Source: Verrucomicrobiales bacterium (lineage in GTDB: Bacteria; Verrucomicrobiota; Verrucomicrobiia; Limisphaerales; CANJXF01). Taken from it: a stretch of 58,453 nucleotides of DNA. Positions 26,608 through 36,485 of this stretch are shown here, in pieces. The stretch spans positions 1-58,453 of the forward strand of contig CANJXF010000026.1 of the NCBI GenBank assembly GCA_947478865.1, given 5' to 3'. A program made the translations under genes and the position numbers. The notes below the pieces were generated by a model, which made no database searches, was not told where the DNA came from, and saw only the letters and a program-made list of their open reading frames with translations. The number at the start of each line of letters is the position of its first letter. Position 1 is the stretch's first letter.

Positions 26608-27141
26608 ATGGCGTCTCATTTAGAATTTGAAAGCGTGGTGTCTCGTTTTTACGAGCCGCTCTACCAGTTTGCCTTCAGTCTAACGAGAACCGAAGCAGAT
26701 GCTTGCGATCTGACGCAGCAAACGTTTTACGTGTGGGCAACCAAAGGACATCAATTGCGCGAGCCGTCAAAAGTGAAAACGTGGCTTTTCACAACGTTGC
26801 ACCGGGCCTTTTTGGAAAGTGTCCGAAAGCAGACCCGCTTCGCACATCAGGAGTTGAGCGACGCGACTATTCAATCGCTAACCGCGCCGCCGACGACCGT
26901 GCATCAGACCGACTCCGTACGCGTGCTGGATTGCCTGAGCCGCGTGGACGAAATTTTTCGCGCTCCCGTTGCCTTATTTTACCTGGAAGATTGTTCCTAC
27001 AAGGAAATTGCCGAGATCCTCGATTTGCCAATGGGCACGGTGAAATCGCGGATGGCTCGCGGAATCAATCAACTGCAGGGAATGCTGACCAACGACCTCG
27101 GATCGTCGTTTGGCCAAATTCAGAAAGAGGCCAATGAATAG
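26608..27141 (+). CDS. ECF-type RNA polymerase sigma factor
   Basis: A 177-residue sigma-70 family protein of the extracytoplasmic-function group, with only regions 2 and 4. Region 2 includes FYEPLYQFAFSLTRTEADACDLTQQTF and WLFTTLHRAFLE (quoted in part); region 4 has the helix-turn-helix YKEIAEILDLPMGTVKSRMARG. It directs polymerase to a small regulon, probably under control of the membrane protein encoded next. It diverges from the multihaem cytochrome operon, which makes that operon a candidate target, but no matched promoter pair was found. Confidence 0.9.
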   Translation: MASHLEFESVVSRFYEPLYQFAFSLTRTEADACDLTQQTFYVWATKGHQLREPSKVKTWLFTTLHRAFLESVRKQTRFAHQELSDATIQSLTAPPTTVHQTDSVRVLDCLSRVDEIFRAPVALFYLEDCSYKEIAEILDLPMGTVKSRMARGINQLQGMLTNDLGSSFGQIQKEANE

Positions 27142-27907
27142 CCAGGAGGCGCAGGAAATTCTGAAATGGTTCCGGCCTGGCACGGCGGACGCAGCCGATG
27201 CAGATTTTGCTGGCGCGCTGGAGTTCGCAAAAGGGGATCCAGAGCTGTCGCGCTGGTTCGAAAGCCATTGTGCAGCCTATCAGAAAATTCGCGGGCATTT
27301 CAAACGGATCGAAGTTCCAGCCGGATTGAAAGAACAGATTCTCGCGGAACGCCCGCGCGAAACATCGATCCTGTCACCACGGCGACCGAAGCGGTCGACG
27401 TTAATTTCAGCGGTCGTTGCCAGCATTATTTTGCCCATTGCGATCGCCGTGATCTGGTTGCCTTTTCGTTCAAAAAACGACTACCCGCGATACCGCAATC
27501 GCATGGTGAGCACGGCGCTGCGGGTTTATTCGATGGACCTGAAAACGAATGACGCTGATAAAATCCGCTCGTTTCTTAAGGAGAAAACTGGAAATGGGGA
27601 TTACGCAATTCCGGCTGGATTAAACAAACTGGAGTTCACTGGCTGCGTCGTTTTGCGGTGGCAGAACAAGCCGGTTTCGATGATTTGCTTGCGGACGGAA
27701 CGCCTGCTCGCCCCGGGTGAAAGCAGCGACGTTTTTCTTTTCATTACGGAGGGCGGTTCATTTCCCAAAGAGGCTTCAGCGAATTCTCCCGCCGTTACCC
27801 AGGTGAATAAGCTGGCGACGGCGAGTTGGGTTGACGGCGGAAAGAATTATCTTCTGGCAGCGCAAGGCGATGAGGAATTAATCCGCAAGATCCTGTCCAA
27901 GAATTAA
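27134..27907 (+). CDS. Membrane-anchored anti-sigma-like protein
   Basis: A 257-residue protein with one membrane helix at about 84-106 (STLISAVVASIILPIAIAVIW, shown up to 20 residues as STLISAVVASIILPIAIAVI), an N-terminal cytoplasmic part and a C-terminal extracytoplasmic domain of about 150 residues. It overlaps the sigma gene by 8 bases (ATGAATAG), the usual layout of a sigma/anti-sigma pair. The N-terminal part resembles a compact helical anti-sigma region, but the zinc-binding HxxxCxxC motif is not seen. The sensory domain is not recognised. The start at 27134 is preferred over 27110. Confidence 0.7.
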   Translation: MNSQEAQEILKWFRPGTADAADADFAGALEFAKGDPELSRWFESHCAAYQKIRGHFKRIEVPAGLKEQILAERPRETSILSPRRPKRSTLISAVVASIILPIAIAVIWLPFRSKNDYPRYRNRMVSTALRVYSMDLKTNDADKIRSFLKEKTGNGDYAIPAGLNKLEFTGCVVLRWQNKPVSMICLRTERLLAPGESSDVFLFITEGGSFPKEASANSPAVTQVNKLATASWVDGGKNYLLAAQGDEELIRKILSKN

Positions 27908-28773
27908 TGCGCCACGTCGTCGTGGATGCTCATTCTGTCCAGGATCCAGTCCAGATCGGCGCGTTCGGGTTTTGGAACGGCGATGGGTAAGGATGTGACG
28001 TCACTCCGCGCCGGGGGCTTGCTGCTGGCGTAGACCCATCGATGCGATTCGGCATGACCATCGGCAAAGCTCAGGTTTGCGGCGCCATTATGAAACGATG
28101 CGGGTAAATCCGACCATTCGCCCGAATAGGCACGGTTCACGAAATAACCGTCGTTGATGCTGTCGGGGTGCTCATCCAGAAACACAAAAATACGAGTCGG
28201 TTTGGGGATGGAAGCCAGGCTGAAGAATTGAACATAATTCGGGTTGTTGACGTTGCGACCCGTTTGGGAAAGCTCTCCTGCATTGCCCATCATTGCATTC
28301 ATCGAGTAGCTCCTGACCCGAGCGGACCAACCGGCACCGCGTTGAATGTCGCTCAAAACCGTGTCCGACGGGCATCGGTAGATTCCCACCACCTTGCTGG
28401 TATAAGGACCCAGACCTGATTCAGTAAGCGTTGCCGTATTTGTGTTATCTGAATCCAATTCCCAGGTAAGAATATTGTTCACCCAATTGAGATTCGTCCG
28501 CTGCGCCACGCCTCGGCTGGCCACATCGCCACCTAGATTGTAGGCCAACCTTCCGTTGTGATCGTCAGCATACATCAGCCACGCCAGGGAAAGTTGCCGG
28601 GCATTGTTCAAGCAACCGATGCCTTGGGCACGCGCCTTTGATTTGGCGAGCAAGGGCAAAAGAATTCCAGCGAGCGTGGCGATAATCGCCACCACAACGA
28701 GCAATTCGATCAGCGTGAATCCGGATGTCGGATGCGGGAATTTTTTCTCAATTCGCGAGGAAAAAGGGTTCAT
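27904..28773 (-). CDS. Prepilin-like protein with H-X9-DG-type C-terminus
   Basis: A 289-residue protein with a type IV prepilin N-terminus, [20 protein letters not shown], preceded by a short basic leader (cleavage after Gly). The rest is a soluble head containing AFLDEHPDSINDG-like and LSFADGHAESHRW segments, the latter typical of the DUF1559/H-X9-DG paralogue family abundant in Verrucomicrobiota and Planctomycetota. Such proteins are thought to be pseudopilin-like exported proteins of unknown function. The ATG at 28773 is preferred, giving an 18-residue leader. Its stop overlaps the stop of the anti-sigma gene by 4 bases (convergent). Confidence 0.85.
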   Translation of the reverse strand: MNPFSSRIEKKFPHPTSGFTLIELLVVVAIIATLAGILLPLLAKSKARAQGIGCLNNARQLSLAWLMYADDHNGRLAYNLGGDVASRGVAQRTNLNWVNNILTWELDSDNTNTATLTESGLGPYTSKVVGIYRCPSDTVLSDIQRGAGWSARVRSYSMNAMMGNAGELSQTGRNVNNPNYVQFFSLASIPKPTRIFVFLDEHPDSINDGYFVNRAYSGEWSDLPASFHNGAANLSFADGHAESHRWVYASSKPPARSDVTSLPIAVPKPERADLDWILDRMSIHDDVAH

Positions 28774-28886
28774 GGACGACGCTTTTTTGAAATGCGTTTC
28801 GAGGCTACAAAAACAACGCTGAAAAGCGAGTGACAAATTAGCGGGAACAAAAGCGGGAGCCACCCCTCTTAGTCATCGATATAAAC

Positions 28887-29768
28887 ATGAAACTTCGTAA
28901 ATTCAAAAACCTAGTCGCACTTTCAACGCTCGCCGTCCTTTCGCTCGTCTCCGGCACACGCGGCGTTTGCGATTCCGACAATTTCACACCGCTCGCCGAC
29001 TCGGAGATCAACAACGCCGATGCCGATAGCAATTTCAGCTCTGGACTCACTGTGGTTTCCGGGAAACTCAATAACGGATCTATTCGCCGCTGTTTCTACC
29101 GATTTGACCTTTCCACCATACCCACAAATGCAACAGTAACTTCGGCCAGCGTCACCGTGAGCGTGGATAAAGTTCCATCGGGAGGCGGAGCTGATTCCAC
29201 CTTCGATCTGCGCCGCGTTCTCAAAAGCTGGACTGAAACGAACGTTACATGGAACACGCCCTGGACCACCCCTGGAGCGTCCCACTCAAGTGATGCGTCA
29301 AGCACAGGCAGCTCCTCAGCGGCTGTTACAGCAGCGGCGCTGGGCCCCGTCGACTTTCCGTCCACGCCCAACCTCATCGCGGACGTCCGTCTGTGGATCA
29401 CTAACTCCAGTGCGAACTTCGGATGGCTCTTGATCAGTCAGGATGAAGTCACGTTGAAAACGGCCCGCCGCTTTGGAGCAAAAGAAGACCCATCCACCGC
29501 GCCCGTCCTCACGATCAATTACACGCTCCCGCCGGCGCCGGTGAACACGAATTTCACCATCGTCAACCTCGCCGCTTCCGGAAATCAATTTCAATTCAGC
29601 TTCTACGCGGATTCCAACAAAACCTACACTGTTGAATCGCTGGCGAATCTCTCGACGACAAATTGGGTCGCGGTCACGAGTTACCCTGCTTCCACCGCCG
29701 CTGCCGTCCAGGTTTTCACCAACGCGCTAACTTCGAGCAACCGATTCTACCGCGTCAAAACGCCTTGA
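28887..29768 (+). CDS. Secreted DNRLRE-domain protein
   Basis: A 293-residue exported protein with a signal peptide (FKNLVALSTLAVLSLVSG). Residues 30-210 form a DNRLRE-type beta-sandwich: RCFYRFDLSTIPTNATVTSA, then SWTETNVTWNTPW near residue 120 and ANFGWLLISQDE near residue 180. The last 70 residues are the phylum-typical C-terminal module (TYTVESLANLSTTNWVAV ... FYRVKTP). These domains occur in cell-surface or extracellular carbohydrate-associated proteins; no catalytic motif is visible. It lies alone between the prepilin and leuS. Confidence 0.75.
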   Translation: MKLRKFKNLVALSTLAVLSLVSGTRGVCDSDNFTPLADSEINNADADSNFSSGLTVVSGKLNNGSIRRCFYRFDLSTIPTNATVTSASVTVSVDKVPSGGGADSTFDLRRVLKSWTETNVTWNTPWTTPGASHSSDASSTGSSSAAVTAAALGPVDFPSTPNLIADVRLWITNSSANFGWLLISQDEVTLKTARRFGAKEDPSTAPVLTINYTLPPAPVNTNFTIVNLAASGNQFQFSFYADSNKTYTVESLANLSTTNWVAVTSYPASTAAAVQVFTNALTSSNRFYRVKTP

Positions 29769-29852
29769 GTTGGCGACTGTTCCCTCTGCCACGAAATTGA
29801 ATTCTTAAATTGCCTGCGCTCCGGGTTTGAACAATATTCACGCCCTTATTTT

Positions 29853-32624
29853 ATGCGCAGACAATATCCGTTTCATTTGATCGAACCGAAGTGGCAGCAG
29901 TTCTGGGACAAACAGGAAATGTTCCGCGCATGGAATCCCGGCGACTCCGTGCCGGAGGGGCATTCATTTGGGAAACGACACAACTTGTCCGGCAAAGTCT
30001 CTGCGGAAACGCTTCCACCGAAGTGTTACATTCTCGACATGTTCCCCTACCCGTCTGGCGCGGGTTTGCACGTCGGCCATCCCGAGGGTTACACCGCGAC
30101 GGACATTCTCTCGCGCTATCGTCGGGCACGCGGGTTTAACGTTTTGCATCCGATGGGCTGGGATGCATTCGGTTTGCCCGCCGAGCAATACGCCATCAAG
30201 ACCGGCCAGCACCCGCGCAAAACGACTGAGGAAAACATCGCGAATTTCAAACGCCAAATAAAATCACTTGGCTTCAGCTACGACTGGTCGCGCGAAGTCG
30301 ATACGACGGACCCGAAATACTTCAAATGGACACAATGGATTTTCCTGAAGCTCTACAATTCCTGGTTCAATCCGGAGACGAATAAAGCGGAATCAATTGA
30401 AACACTCTCAATCCCGCCCGAAGTCACAACCGAAACCGATCAACGAAACTTCCGCGACGGCAAACGACTCGCCTACGTTGCAGAAGCGCCGGTGAATTGG
30501 TGCGAAGAACTCGGCACCGTTCTGGCCAATGAAGAAGTCATCGACGGCAAAAGCGAGGTCGGCGGATTTCCCGTCGTCCGCAAACCGATGCGCCAATGGA
30601 TGCTCCGCATCACTGCTTATGCCGAGCGTTTGCTCAACGACTTGGAACAGATCGACTGGAGTCATTCGCTCAAAGAAATGCAGCGGAACTGGATTGGAAG
30701 AAGCCAGGGAGCGGAAGTCGATTTCCAAATTGAAGGATCCAACGAAGAGATCCGCGTCTTCACCACCCGTCCCGATACGCTATTTGGCGCGACCTACATG
30801 GTGCTTTCGCCGGAACATAAACTCCTTTCACAAATCACAACGGCGGAACAGAAAATAGCTCTCGAAGATTATAAAACATTTGCTTCTGGAAAATCGGATC
30901 TGGAACGCACCGAACTTGCCAAAGAAAAAACCGGCGTGTTCACCGGCGCTTATGCCATCAATCCCGTAAACGGCAAAAAGATCCCGATCTGGATCGCCGA
31001 TTACGTTTTGGCAACATACGGCACCGGCGCGATCATGGCGGTGCCCGCGCACGACACGCGCGACTTCGAGTTCGCAACGAAGTTCAACCTGCCGATAGTG
31101 CAAGTCGTTCAGCCACCTGATCCAAAAACAAATTGGCAGGGATTCGTCGATGAAGGCCTATCGGTAAATTCGACCGGGCCAGAAATTTCAATCTCCGGCC
31201 TGCCAACGGCAGAAGCCAAAAAGAAAACCACCGATTGGCTCGAAGCAAAAGGTCTCGGCAAGAAAACCATCAATTACAAACTGCGTGATTGGTTGTTCAG
31301 CCGCCAGCGCTATTGGGGTGAACCGTTTCCCATCATTTGGAAACGCGACGCGAACGGAAATCTTTTTCATGAAGCGTTGCCGGAATCCGCGTTGCCCGTC
31401 CTTCCGCCAGAATTGACCGATTACAAACCCGCGCCCGGTGGCGAACCGCCGCTTGCTCGTGCCAAAGATTGGGTGAATCTGCCCGACGGCTCGATTCGCG
31501 AAACCAACACGATGCCGCAATGGGCGGGCTCGTGCTGGTATTATCTCCGCTACCTCGATGCGAAAAACGAGCAGTCTTTTGTTGGCAACGAAGTGGAAAG
31601 CTATTGGATGGGCACGGCGGCCAATGATTCCGGAGCAGCGAACGTGGGTTCGCTCAAATCAATAAGTCAGAGCGGACTCACGTCCGCTGCCACACCAGGA
31701 GTTGATCTCTACGTCGGTGGCACGGAGCACGCCGTGTTGCATCTGCTCTATGCACGTTTCTGGCATAAGGTTTTGTTTGATCTCGGCTGCGTTTCCACGC
31801 CAGAACCGTTTTTCAAACTCGTCAACCAAGGACTCATTCTCGGCGAGAATGGCCAAAAAATGTCAAAGTCGCTTGGAAACGTGGTCAATCCCGACGACAT
31901 CATGAGTGAATACGGCGCGGATGCGTTGCGGCTCTACGAAATGTTCATGGGCCCGCTCGAAATGGTGAAGCCGTGGAACACGAAGGGCGTGGAAGGGGTC
32001 TACCGTTTTCTCGGTCGCGTCTGGCGCCTGTTTGTTGATGAAAAAAGCGAAACAGAATTTGAGCAATCGGAAGCAATCACAGAAACGCCAAGACACGGAG
32101 AATTATTGGAGAAAATTCAAATCAGCGCCGCGATCAGGGATGTCGCCGCTTCGCCCGCGCAGTTGAAGACGCTGCACGCCTGCATTAAAAAGGTCACCGA
32201 TGATTTGGATGGATTACGATTCAATACCGCCATTTCTGCCATGATGGTTTTTGTGAACGATGCGATTGCCTGGGAAACAAAACCGGCTGCCGTGCTGCGC
32301 GAATTCCTGATTTTGTTGCAACCATTCGCGCCACATCTGGCGGAAGAACTTTGGGCTAAGTTGAACATCGCACATCGATGTAATCTAGCCTACGCGGACT
32401 GGCCTAAGTTCGATCCTACCTTACTCGTTGAGAACGAAATCGAGATTCCAGTTCAGGTGAATGGAAAATTGCGCGACCGCCTCGTGGTCGCCGCCGACGC
32501 GACCCAGGAACAACTTGAAGCCGCCGCCTTGGCCAGCGATAAAGTTAAGCCGTTCCTTGAAGGGAAAGAGATCAAGAAAATCATCGTGGTGCCCAAAAGG
32601 CTTATCAATATCGCGGTAGTCTAG
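29853..32624 (+). CDS. leuS: Leucyl-tRNA synthetase with lineage insertions
   Basis: A 923-residue class I aminoacyl-tRNA synthetase charging tRNA(Leu). The HIGH-type motif is [16 protein letters not shown] near residue 67 and the KMSKS motif [16 protein letters not shown] near residue 670. The connective editing domain and the anticodon-binding helical domain are complete. It is longer than the common 860 residues. Extra segments include about 25 residues before YPSG, about 30 after [11 protein letters not shown], and a 30-residue insert (bases 31611-31700) between YWM and VDLYVGG. The last one consists of two inverted palindromes translated in frame. The KMSKS and VDLYVGG motifs remain intact, so the enzyme is expected to be active. 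Confidence 0.96.
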   Translation: MRRQYPFHLIEPKWQQFWDKQEMFRAWNPGDSVPEGHSFGKRHNLSGKVSAETLPPKCYILDMFPYPSGAGLHVGHPEGYTATDILSRYRRARGFNVLHPMGWDAFGLPAEQYAIKTGQHPRKTTEENIANFKRQIKSLGFSYDWSREVDTTDPKYFKWTQWIFLKLYNSWFNPETNKAESIETLSIPPEVTTETDQRNFRDGKRLAYVAEAPVNWCEELGTVLANEEVIDGKSEVGGFPVVRKPMRQWMLRITAYAERLLNDLEQIDWSHSLKEMQRNWIGRSQGAEVDFQIEGSNEEIRVFTTRPDTLFGATYMVLSPEHKLLSQITTAEQKIALEDYKTFASGKSDLERTELAKEKTGVFTGAYAINPVNGKKIPIWIADYVLATYGTGAIMAVPAHDTRDFEFATKFNLPIVQVVQPPDPKTNWQGFVDEGLSVNSTGPEISISGLPTAEAKKKTTDWLEAKGLGKKTINYKLRDWLFSRQRYWGEPFPIIWKRDANGNLFHEALPESALPVLPPELTDYKPAPGGEPPLARAKDWVNLPDGSIRETNTMPQWAGSCWYYLRYLDAKNEQSFVGNEVESYWMGTAANDSGAANVGSLKSISQSGLTSAATPGVDLYVGGTEHAVLHLLYARFWHKVLFDLGCVSTPEPFFKLVNQGLILGENGQKMSKSLGNVVNPDDIMSEYGADALRLYEMFMGPLEMVKPWNTKGVEGVYRFLGRVWRLFVDEKSETEFEQSEAITETPRHGELLEKIQISAAIRDVAASPAQLKTLHACIKKVTDDLDGLRFNTAISAMMVFVNDAIAWETKPAAVLREFLILLQPFAPHLAEELWAKLNIAHRCNLAYADWPKFDPTLLVENEIEIPVQVNGKLRDRLVVAADATQEQLEAAALASDKVKPFLEGKEIKKIIVVPKRLINIAVV
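31637..31688. repeat. Pair of inverted palindromes inside leuS (REPIN-like)
   Basis: Two 18-base palindromes, 31637-31654 and 31671-31688, each have a 7-bp stem and 4-base loop and are 16 bases apart. The first is AGCGAAC-GTGG-GTTCGCT. The second read on the other strand is AGCGGAC-GTGA-GTCCGCT: same motif, inverted, with a paired A/T to G/C change in the stem. This matches the layout of a REPIN (two inverted REP sequences). It falls in a 90-base stretch absent from ordinary LeuRS and is translated without a stop. No second copy was seen in the window. Confidence 0.75.
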
Positions 32625-32632
32625 GCGGAACC

Positions 32633-32665
32633 GAGAATGGAATTGGCCTGGCCAATGCGATTCTC
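32633..32665 (+). terminator. Hairpin after leuS, possible terminator
   Basis: An imperfect palindrome begins 9 bases past the leuS stop: outer arms GAGAAT/ATTCTC and inner arms ATTGGCC/GGCCAAT. No T-run follows, so termination, if any, would be weak or factor-dependent. Confidence 0.35.
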
Positions 32666-32753
32666 CAAGCGTCATAGGTTCTTGCCAAAAGAGGCGATGC
32701 GGGATTGAGAATTGGGGTTCTAAAACTGGAGGTAGCCAGGGACGAAGACCGGC

Positions 32754-33662
32754 TCACGGGTCGTTGTAAACGAACGTCCAGCCTTTGCCGCGTTGGAAAT
32801 CCGGCTTGTCCCGGGTCACTCCTATGTACGCCACATGTCCATCCACGAACGCCGCTCCGCCAAAGCCCAATCGCTTCTTGTCGTGCCAGTAGGATATCTC
32901 GAAGGGATTGGCCCCACCAAAGTACGCGGCAAATGTATTATCTTCGACCAGGAAGGTTTTAGCGGCGTTTTTTACCTGATCGAATCGCTTGCCGACCAAG
33001 CCCAGCTTGCCGTCGTTGTTGTTGGCGTCACTGTTGTAAATGTAGCTGCTGCCAAAACGATCGTAAATCGTCGGCTTGCGTGCGGGCCACGCCCCACCCG
33101 CCAAGGTTCCTTTGTCCTCGGGGCAGGAAAACACGAGAGCCGCGCCCCCGGTATTGGTGGCTACGTTGATGGACGCACTGATATATTGATTCATAACCCG
33201 CAGCTGGCCGGGATACTCCGTGCCCTGCTTGCCGCCATAGTTGGCATAGGCCCAAACCGCGTCCAAGACATCGATCGGATGGGAAAAAAATTTGTTTCCG
33301 TTATCGCTCGCATAAAGCGTATTGGCCACGACCTGTTGTCGTAGGTTCGACAGGCACTGTATCTTTCGCGCCTTCTCTTTGGCCTTCGCCAGGGCGGGCA
33401 GGAGCAGTCCCGCGATAATCGCGATAATCGCGATGACCACCAGCAATTCAATCAGCGTAAAGGCCGCTCCAATTGAAACTGCCGCGACCCGAATGATGCC
33501 GTTGCCACCACCTCCGATTAAACCAGAAGGCGCAGATTCGCGGCGGTGACTTTCGCTGACAGGGAGGGGAATGGATCGTCTCGCTACGGCACAAGGGTCC
33601 GGAGATTCTAGATTCGCGGGTGACACGCTTGCAATGATGATTCTGGCGCAAGAAAGTGTCAA
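32754..33662 (-). CDS. Prepilin-like protein, long leader
   Basis: A 302-residue protein with a prepilin segment ([20 protein letters not shown]) whose hydrophobic helix starts only at about residue 67. The remainder has the exported head typical of the large PVC prepilin paralogue family, ending with the [20 protein letters not shown]9-DG-like part. No internal ATG exists near the helix, so either the leader really is about 65 residues or an unrecognised start is used; a TTG at 33662 opens the frame. Cleavage would follow Ala-Ala before Phe rather than the usual Gly, which is unusual. Function unknown. Confidence 0.7.
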   Translation of the reverse strand: MTLSCARIIIASVSPANLESPDPCAVARRSIPLPVSESHRRESAPSGLIGGGGNGIIRVAAVSIGAAFTLIELLVVIAIIAIIAGLLLPALAKAKEKARKIQCLSNLRQQVVANTLYASDNGNKFFSHPIDVLDAVWAYANYGGKQGTEYPGQLRVMNQYISASINVATNTGGAALVFSCPEDKGTLAGGAWPARKPTIYDRFGSSYIYNSDANNNDGKLGLVGKRFDQVKNAAKTFLVEDNTFAAYFGGANPFEISYWHDKKRLGFGGAAFVDGHVAYIGVTRDKPDFQRGKGWTFVYNDP

Positions 33663-33680
33663 GGTGCTGCGCAGGGCCTG

Positions 33681-34127
33681 TCAGCAATGGATCTTGGACT
33701 GATCGAGCCGACCGGCGGCGTAGGCTTCAAAGACGCGTTGAATCTCGTCACGGACCTGCCGGAAAACCTGAACCTGCTCCTCTTCGCTGCCAACCGCTTT
33801 CGCAGGATCGAAAAAGCCCCAGTGATGGCGATTGACCTGACCCGGAAAAATCGGGCATGCCTGATCGGCATTGCCACAAACCGTAATAACCGTTTCGACA
33901 TCCTGCTGCAAAAATTCATCGAGGTGCTTGGACCGATGTTGAGAAATATCGATGCCGATTTCGGCCATAACCTTGATCGCAAGCGGATGGACATAGCCAG
34001 CTGGCTTGCTCCCGGCGCTCTGGACGTTGATCAGATTCTTGGCCTTTGCCCGAAGAATTCCTTCAGCAAGATGGCTTCGGCAGGAGTTGCCCGTGCATAG
34101 AATTAAAACGAGTGGAATATTTTTCAT
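33681..34127 (-). CDS. arsC: Arsenate reductase, thioredoxin-coupled type
   Basis: A 148-residue enzyme of the low-molecular-weight tyrosine phosphatase fold that reduces arsenate to arsenite. The N-terminal P-loop CTGNSCRS has the nucleophilic Cys, and [12 protein letters not shown] carries two Cys seven residues apart, as in thioredoxin-linked ArsC. The ATG at 34127 fits the family start ([15 protein letters not shown]). Its ATG overlaps the stop of the upstream aquaporin gene (ATGA at 34124-34127), so they form one translational unit. No arsR is visible. Confidence 0.9.
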   Translation of the reverse strand: MKNIPLVLILCTGNSCRSHLAEGILRAKAKNLINVQSAGSKPAGYVHPLAIKVMAEIGIDISQHRSKHLDEFLQQDVETVITVCGNADQACPIFPGQVNRHHWGFFDPAKAVGSEEEQVQVFRQVRDEIQRVFEAYAAGRLDQSKIHC

Positions 34128-34801
34128 GGCGTTTTGATTTCGGAAATCTGGTCGCAGCAACCCGGCTCTCGGACACATTGACATGCCACGCGAGCCGCGA
34201 TGGCCCCCAGAACTGGAGCAATGAGATATAGGGTGAGATGTTCCAGATGCCCAGAGATCAAGGCGGGCGCGAGCGATCGCGCGGGATTCATGGACGCGCC
34301 AGAAATCGGGCCAGCAAACATTGCTTCCAAACCGATGACGGCGCCCACTGCGATTCCTGCAGTGATTCCTTTTTCCTTAGATCCGGTAGAAACGTTTAGG
34401 ACGACGAGCATCAGAAAAAAGGTCAGAACAAACTCCAGAACAAACGTTTGCGTGGAGGATCCGGCGGGAAGCGTTGTTCCGAGCAATTTATTTTCCGGAA
34501 ACAATATTCGCAAAACACCACTTGCCATCAGCGCGCCAAGGCATTGGCTTAAAATGTAAGGCAATACCTGCGCGCCATCCAATCGACGGGAAACCCAAAA
34601 CCCAATTGTGACTGCAGGATTCAGGTGAGCACCGGAGATGTCGCCAAAGGTGTAGATCATGGCGAGGACAATCAGGCCGAAGGTGAGCGCAATTCCAACA
34701 TGGGTAATGGAGCCATGACTCACTTCGTTAATAACAATTGCGCCCGTGCCGGCGAAGACGAGCGCAAAGGTTCCTAGAAGTTCGGAAAAATACTTTTTCA
34801 T
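34124..34801 (-). CDS. Aquaporin/aquaglyceroporin (MIP family), AqpS-like
   Basis: A 225-residue six-helix channel with both NPA boxes, [11 protein letters not shown] and [12 protein letters not shown], and the conserved ISGAH and GPISGAS loops. A Cys-rich tail ([12 protein letters not shown]) is unusual and could bind metal or metalloid. The overlap with arsC recalls the aqpS-arsC arrangement in rhizobia, where arsenite made by ArsC leaves through the aquaglyceroporin instead of an ArsB pump; the same role is inferred here. The ATG at 34801 is preferred over a TTG at 34816. Confidence 0.88.
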   Translation of the reverse strand: MKKYFSELLGTFALVFAGTGAIVINEVSHGSITHVGIALTFGLIVLAMIYTFGDISGAHLNPAVTIGFWVSRRLDGAQVLPYILSQCLGALMASGVLRILFPENKLLGTTLPAGSSTQTFVLEFVLTFFLMLVVLNVSTGSKEKGITAGIAVGAVIGLEAMFAGPISGASMNPARSLAPALISGHLEHLTLYLIAPVLGAIAARVACQCVREPGCCDQISEIKTP

Positions 34802-34916
34802 CAACGGCCTTATCAAAGGAGAGAGTCAGGACAAAACGCAAGGTCTGTTTTGTGACATTTCTGTGAATACTGCTCCACGACTTGCATTTCCACGAATAAA
34901 ACTGAAAATCCCCCAT

Positions 34917-35498
34917 ATGAACCAGCCGAAAATAATCGCGTTCGCCGGAAGCATCCGCGAGGGATCCTACAACAAAAAATTGGTTAAGCTGGCTGCGGAA
35001 TCGGGGCGTAGCGCCGGCGCGGTCGTCACGACAATCGATTTACGGGATTTGCCTTTGCCTCTTTTCGACGAGGATTTGGAAACCGCGAATGGCCTTCCCG
35101 AGAATGCGAAAAAGTTGAAGGCTTTATTGCGCGGGCACGACGGATTCTTGATTTCTTCCCCCGAATACAACAGCTCCATCACGGGAGTTTTGAAAAATGC
35201 GATCGATTGGGCTTCACGAGCGGAGAACGACGACGAGCCGCCCTTGGCTTGTTTTCGCGGAAAAATCGCCTCAATTATCAGCGCTTCTCCAGGGGCGCTC
35301 GGCGGCTTGCGTGGGCTCGTTCATTTACGCGCCATTCTTGGGAATATCGGGGTGATCGTATTGCCAGATTCCATTTCAATCTCGGCTGCGCACGAGGCAT
35401 TTGATGAATCCGGCAAACTCAAGGATGAACGGAAAGCAAAACAGCTCGCGAAGATTACCGACGGTTTGTCTCAGTTCCTTGCCAAGCACAAAGGCTGA
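34917..35498 (+). CDS. NADPH-dependent FMN reductase
   Basis: A 193-residue flavodoxin-like oxidoreductase. The FMN phosphate loop GSIREGSYNKKLV is at the N-terminus, and SPEYNSSITGVLKNAIDWASR near residue 80 is the characteristic motif of the ChrR/ArsH-like NADPH:FMN reductases. It diverges from the aquaporin-arsC pair with a 115-base gap. ArsH-type enzymes are common in arsenic clusters, but this protein is nearer the general FMN-reductase/ChrR type, so an arsenic role is only suggested by position. Confidence 0.85.
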   Translation: MNQPKIIAFAGSIREGSYNKKLVKLAAESGRSAGAVVTTIDLRDLPLPLFDEDLETANGLPENAKKLKALLRGHDGFLISSPEYNSSITGVLKNAIDWASRAENDDEPPLACFRGKIASIISASPGALGGLRGLVHLRAILGNIGVIVLPDSISISAAHEAFDESGKLKDERKAKQLAKITDGLSQFLAKHKG

Positions 35499-35560
35499 AA
35501 TTTTCTTAATCCTTGCAGCAATCCTTGAGACCGAAGAGCCGGTTTGGGCATTGATTTAAA

Positions 35561-36466
35561 TCAACGACCACCGTCCCGAACCGACGTAACTGGAGGCTTG
35601 GACGGCGCAGGATTCGCATTAGCCGAACCTTTCGGGAAGTTCTCCATGAGAAAGACGACCAAAGAATCGATTTGCTCCGGGGAAAGTGGCCCACCGTCCT
35701 TTTCACCGAAAGCGGGCATCAAAGAGCCAGCCCTGCCGGATGTAATCCAGTTTGCCCAATAGGCTTGGTCCCTGGGCGTCTTGGGAGCGCGCAGATCCGG
35801 AACCGACGCGGCGCGCCGTGGCGTGTCATGGCAAATTGCACAATCGGCTGCATAAAGTTCTTTGCCGAATTTACCCACTCCTTTAGCGACATGGCAGGAG
35901 ATGCAGTCGCCCTGAAAGATGGCCTGACGGTTCGCCTTGGCCTTCTCCATGTTGGCAGCGCGATCTCCGCGAGTGTTCTCAGCGACGGGCGCGGGCGCCA
36001 AAGGGATAGTAACATTCACGTGCAACACCTTGGTTCCAGCAGAAGTGTTCACCGTCACATCCTTGGTAACTCGACCCAATTTACCCGCAAGGTTCATCGA
36101 CACTTTAATTTCCCCATTGGTTCCGGGCGCGAGGTGCCACGGTTGCGATGGAAGCTGGGCGACGGTGCAACCACAGGTCGTTGTGACATTGCTAATCACA
36201 ACTTCAGCCGTGGAAATATTGGTGAGCGAGAAAACGAATGGGGCGATGCCTTCGCCGACTTTCGCGTTGTATTCTTTGGATTCTGCATCCCAGGCCAACG
36301 CGCTCAGCTTAGGTTGAGCAACCAGAGGCAGCGGTGAAACACTATTGGACGACAGCAATGAACTCTGCGGCGATAGATTGGTCGCGGCAAACAGACACGG
36401 AGCCAGGATGAAACTAGACAATAAACCGCCAACGACTGGATTCATGCGTAAAACGAGACGGTTCAA
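35561..36466 (-). CDS. Exported DUF1573-dihaem cytochrome c fusion
   Basis: A 301-residue exported protein. After a signal segment (GGLLSSFILAPCLFA), residues 55-155 form a DUF1573-type Ig-like domain with the marker TTTCGCTVAQLPSQPW. The second half holds two haem motifs, CISCH and CAICH, in a cytochrome c domain ending with the helical GGPLSPEQIDSLVVFLMEN. The first site sits in GDCISCHVAKGVGK. It starts 19 bases downstream of the giant subtilase, so it is probably the last gene of that operon. A redox or oxidative-folding role is guesswork. Confidence 0.8.
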   Translation of the reverse strand: MNRLVLRMNPVVGGLLSSFILAPCLFAATNLSPQSSLLSSNSVSPLPLVAQPKLSALAWDAESKEYNAKVGEGIAPFVFSLTNISTAEVVISNVTTTCGCTVAQLPSQPWHLAPGTNGEIKVSMNLAGKLGRVTKDVTVNTSAGTKVLHVNVTIPLAPAPVAENTRGDRAANMEKAKANRQAIFQGDCISCHVAKGVGKFGKELYAADCAICHDTPRRAASVPDLRAPKTPRDQAYWANWITSGRAGSLMPAFGEKDGGPLSPEQIDSLVVFLMENFPKGSANANPAPSKPPVTSVRDGGR

Positions 36467-36485
36467 CAGATTACTCAGCCATTCG

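Noticed and set aside
26425-26619. 64-codon minus-strand frame in the sigma/cytochrome gap
   Set aside because: It overlaps the sigma gene start, has no family match, and no ribosome binding site was seen.
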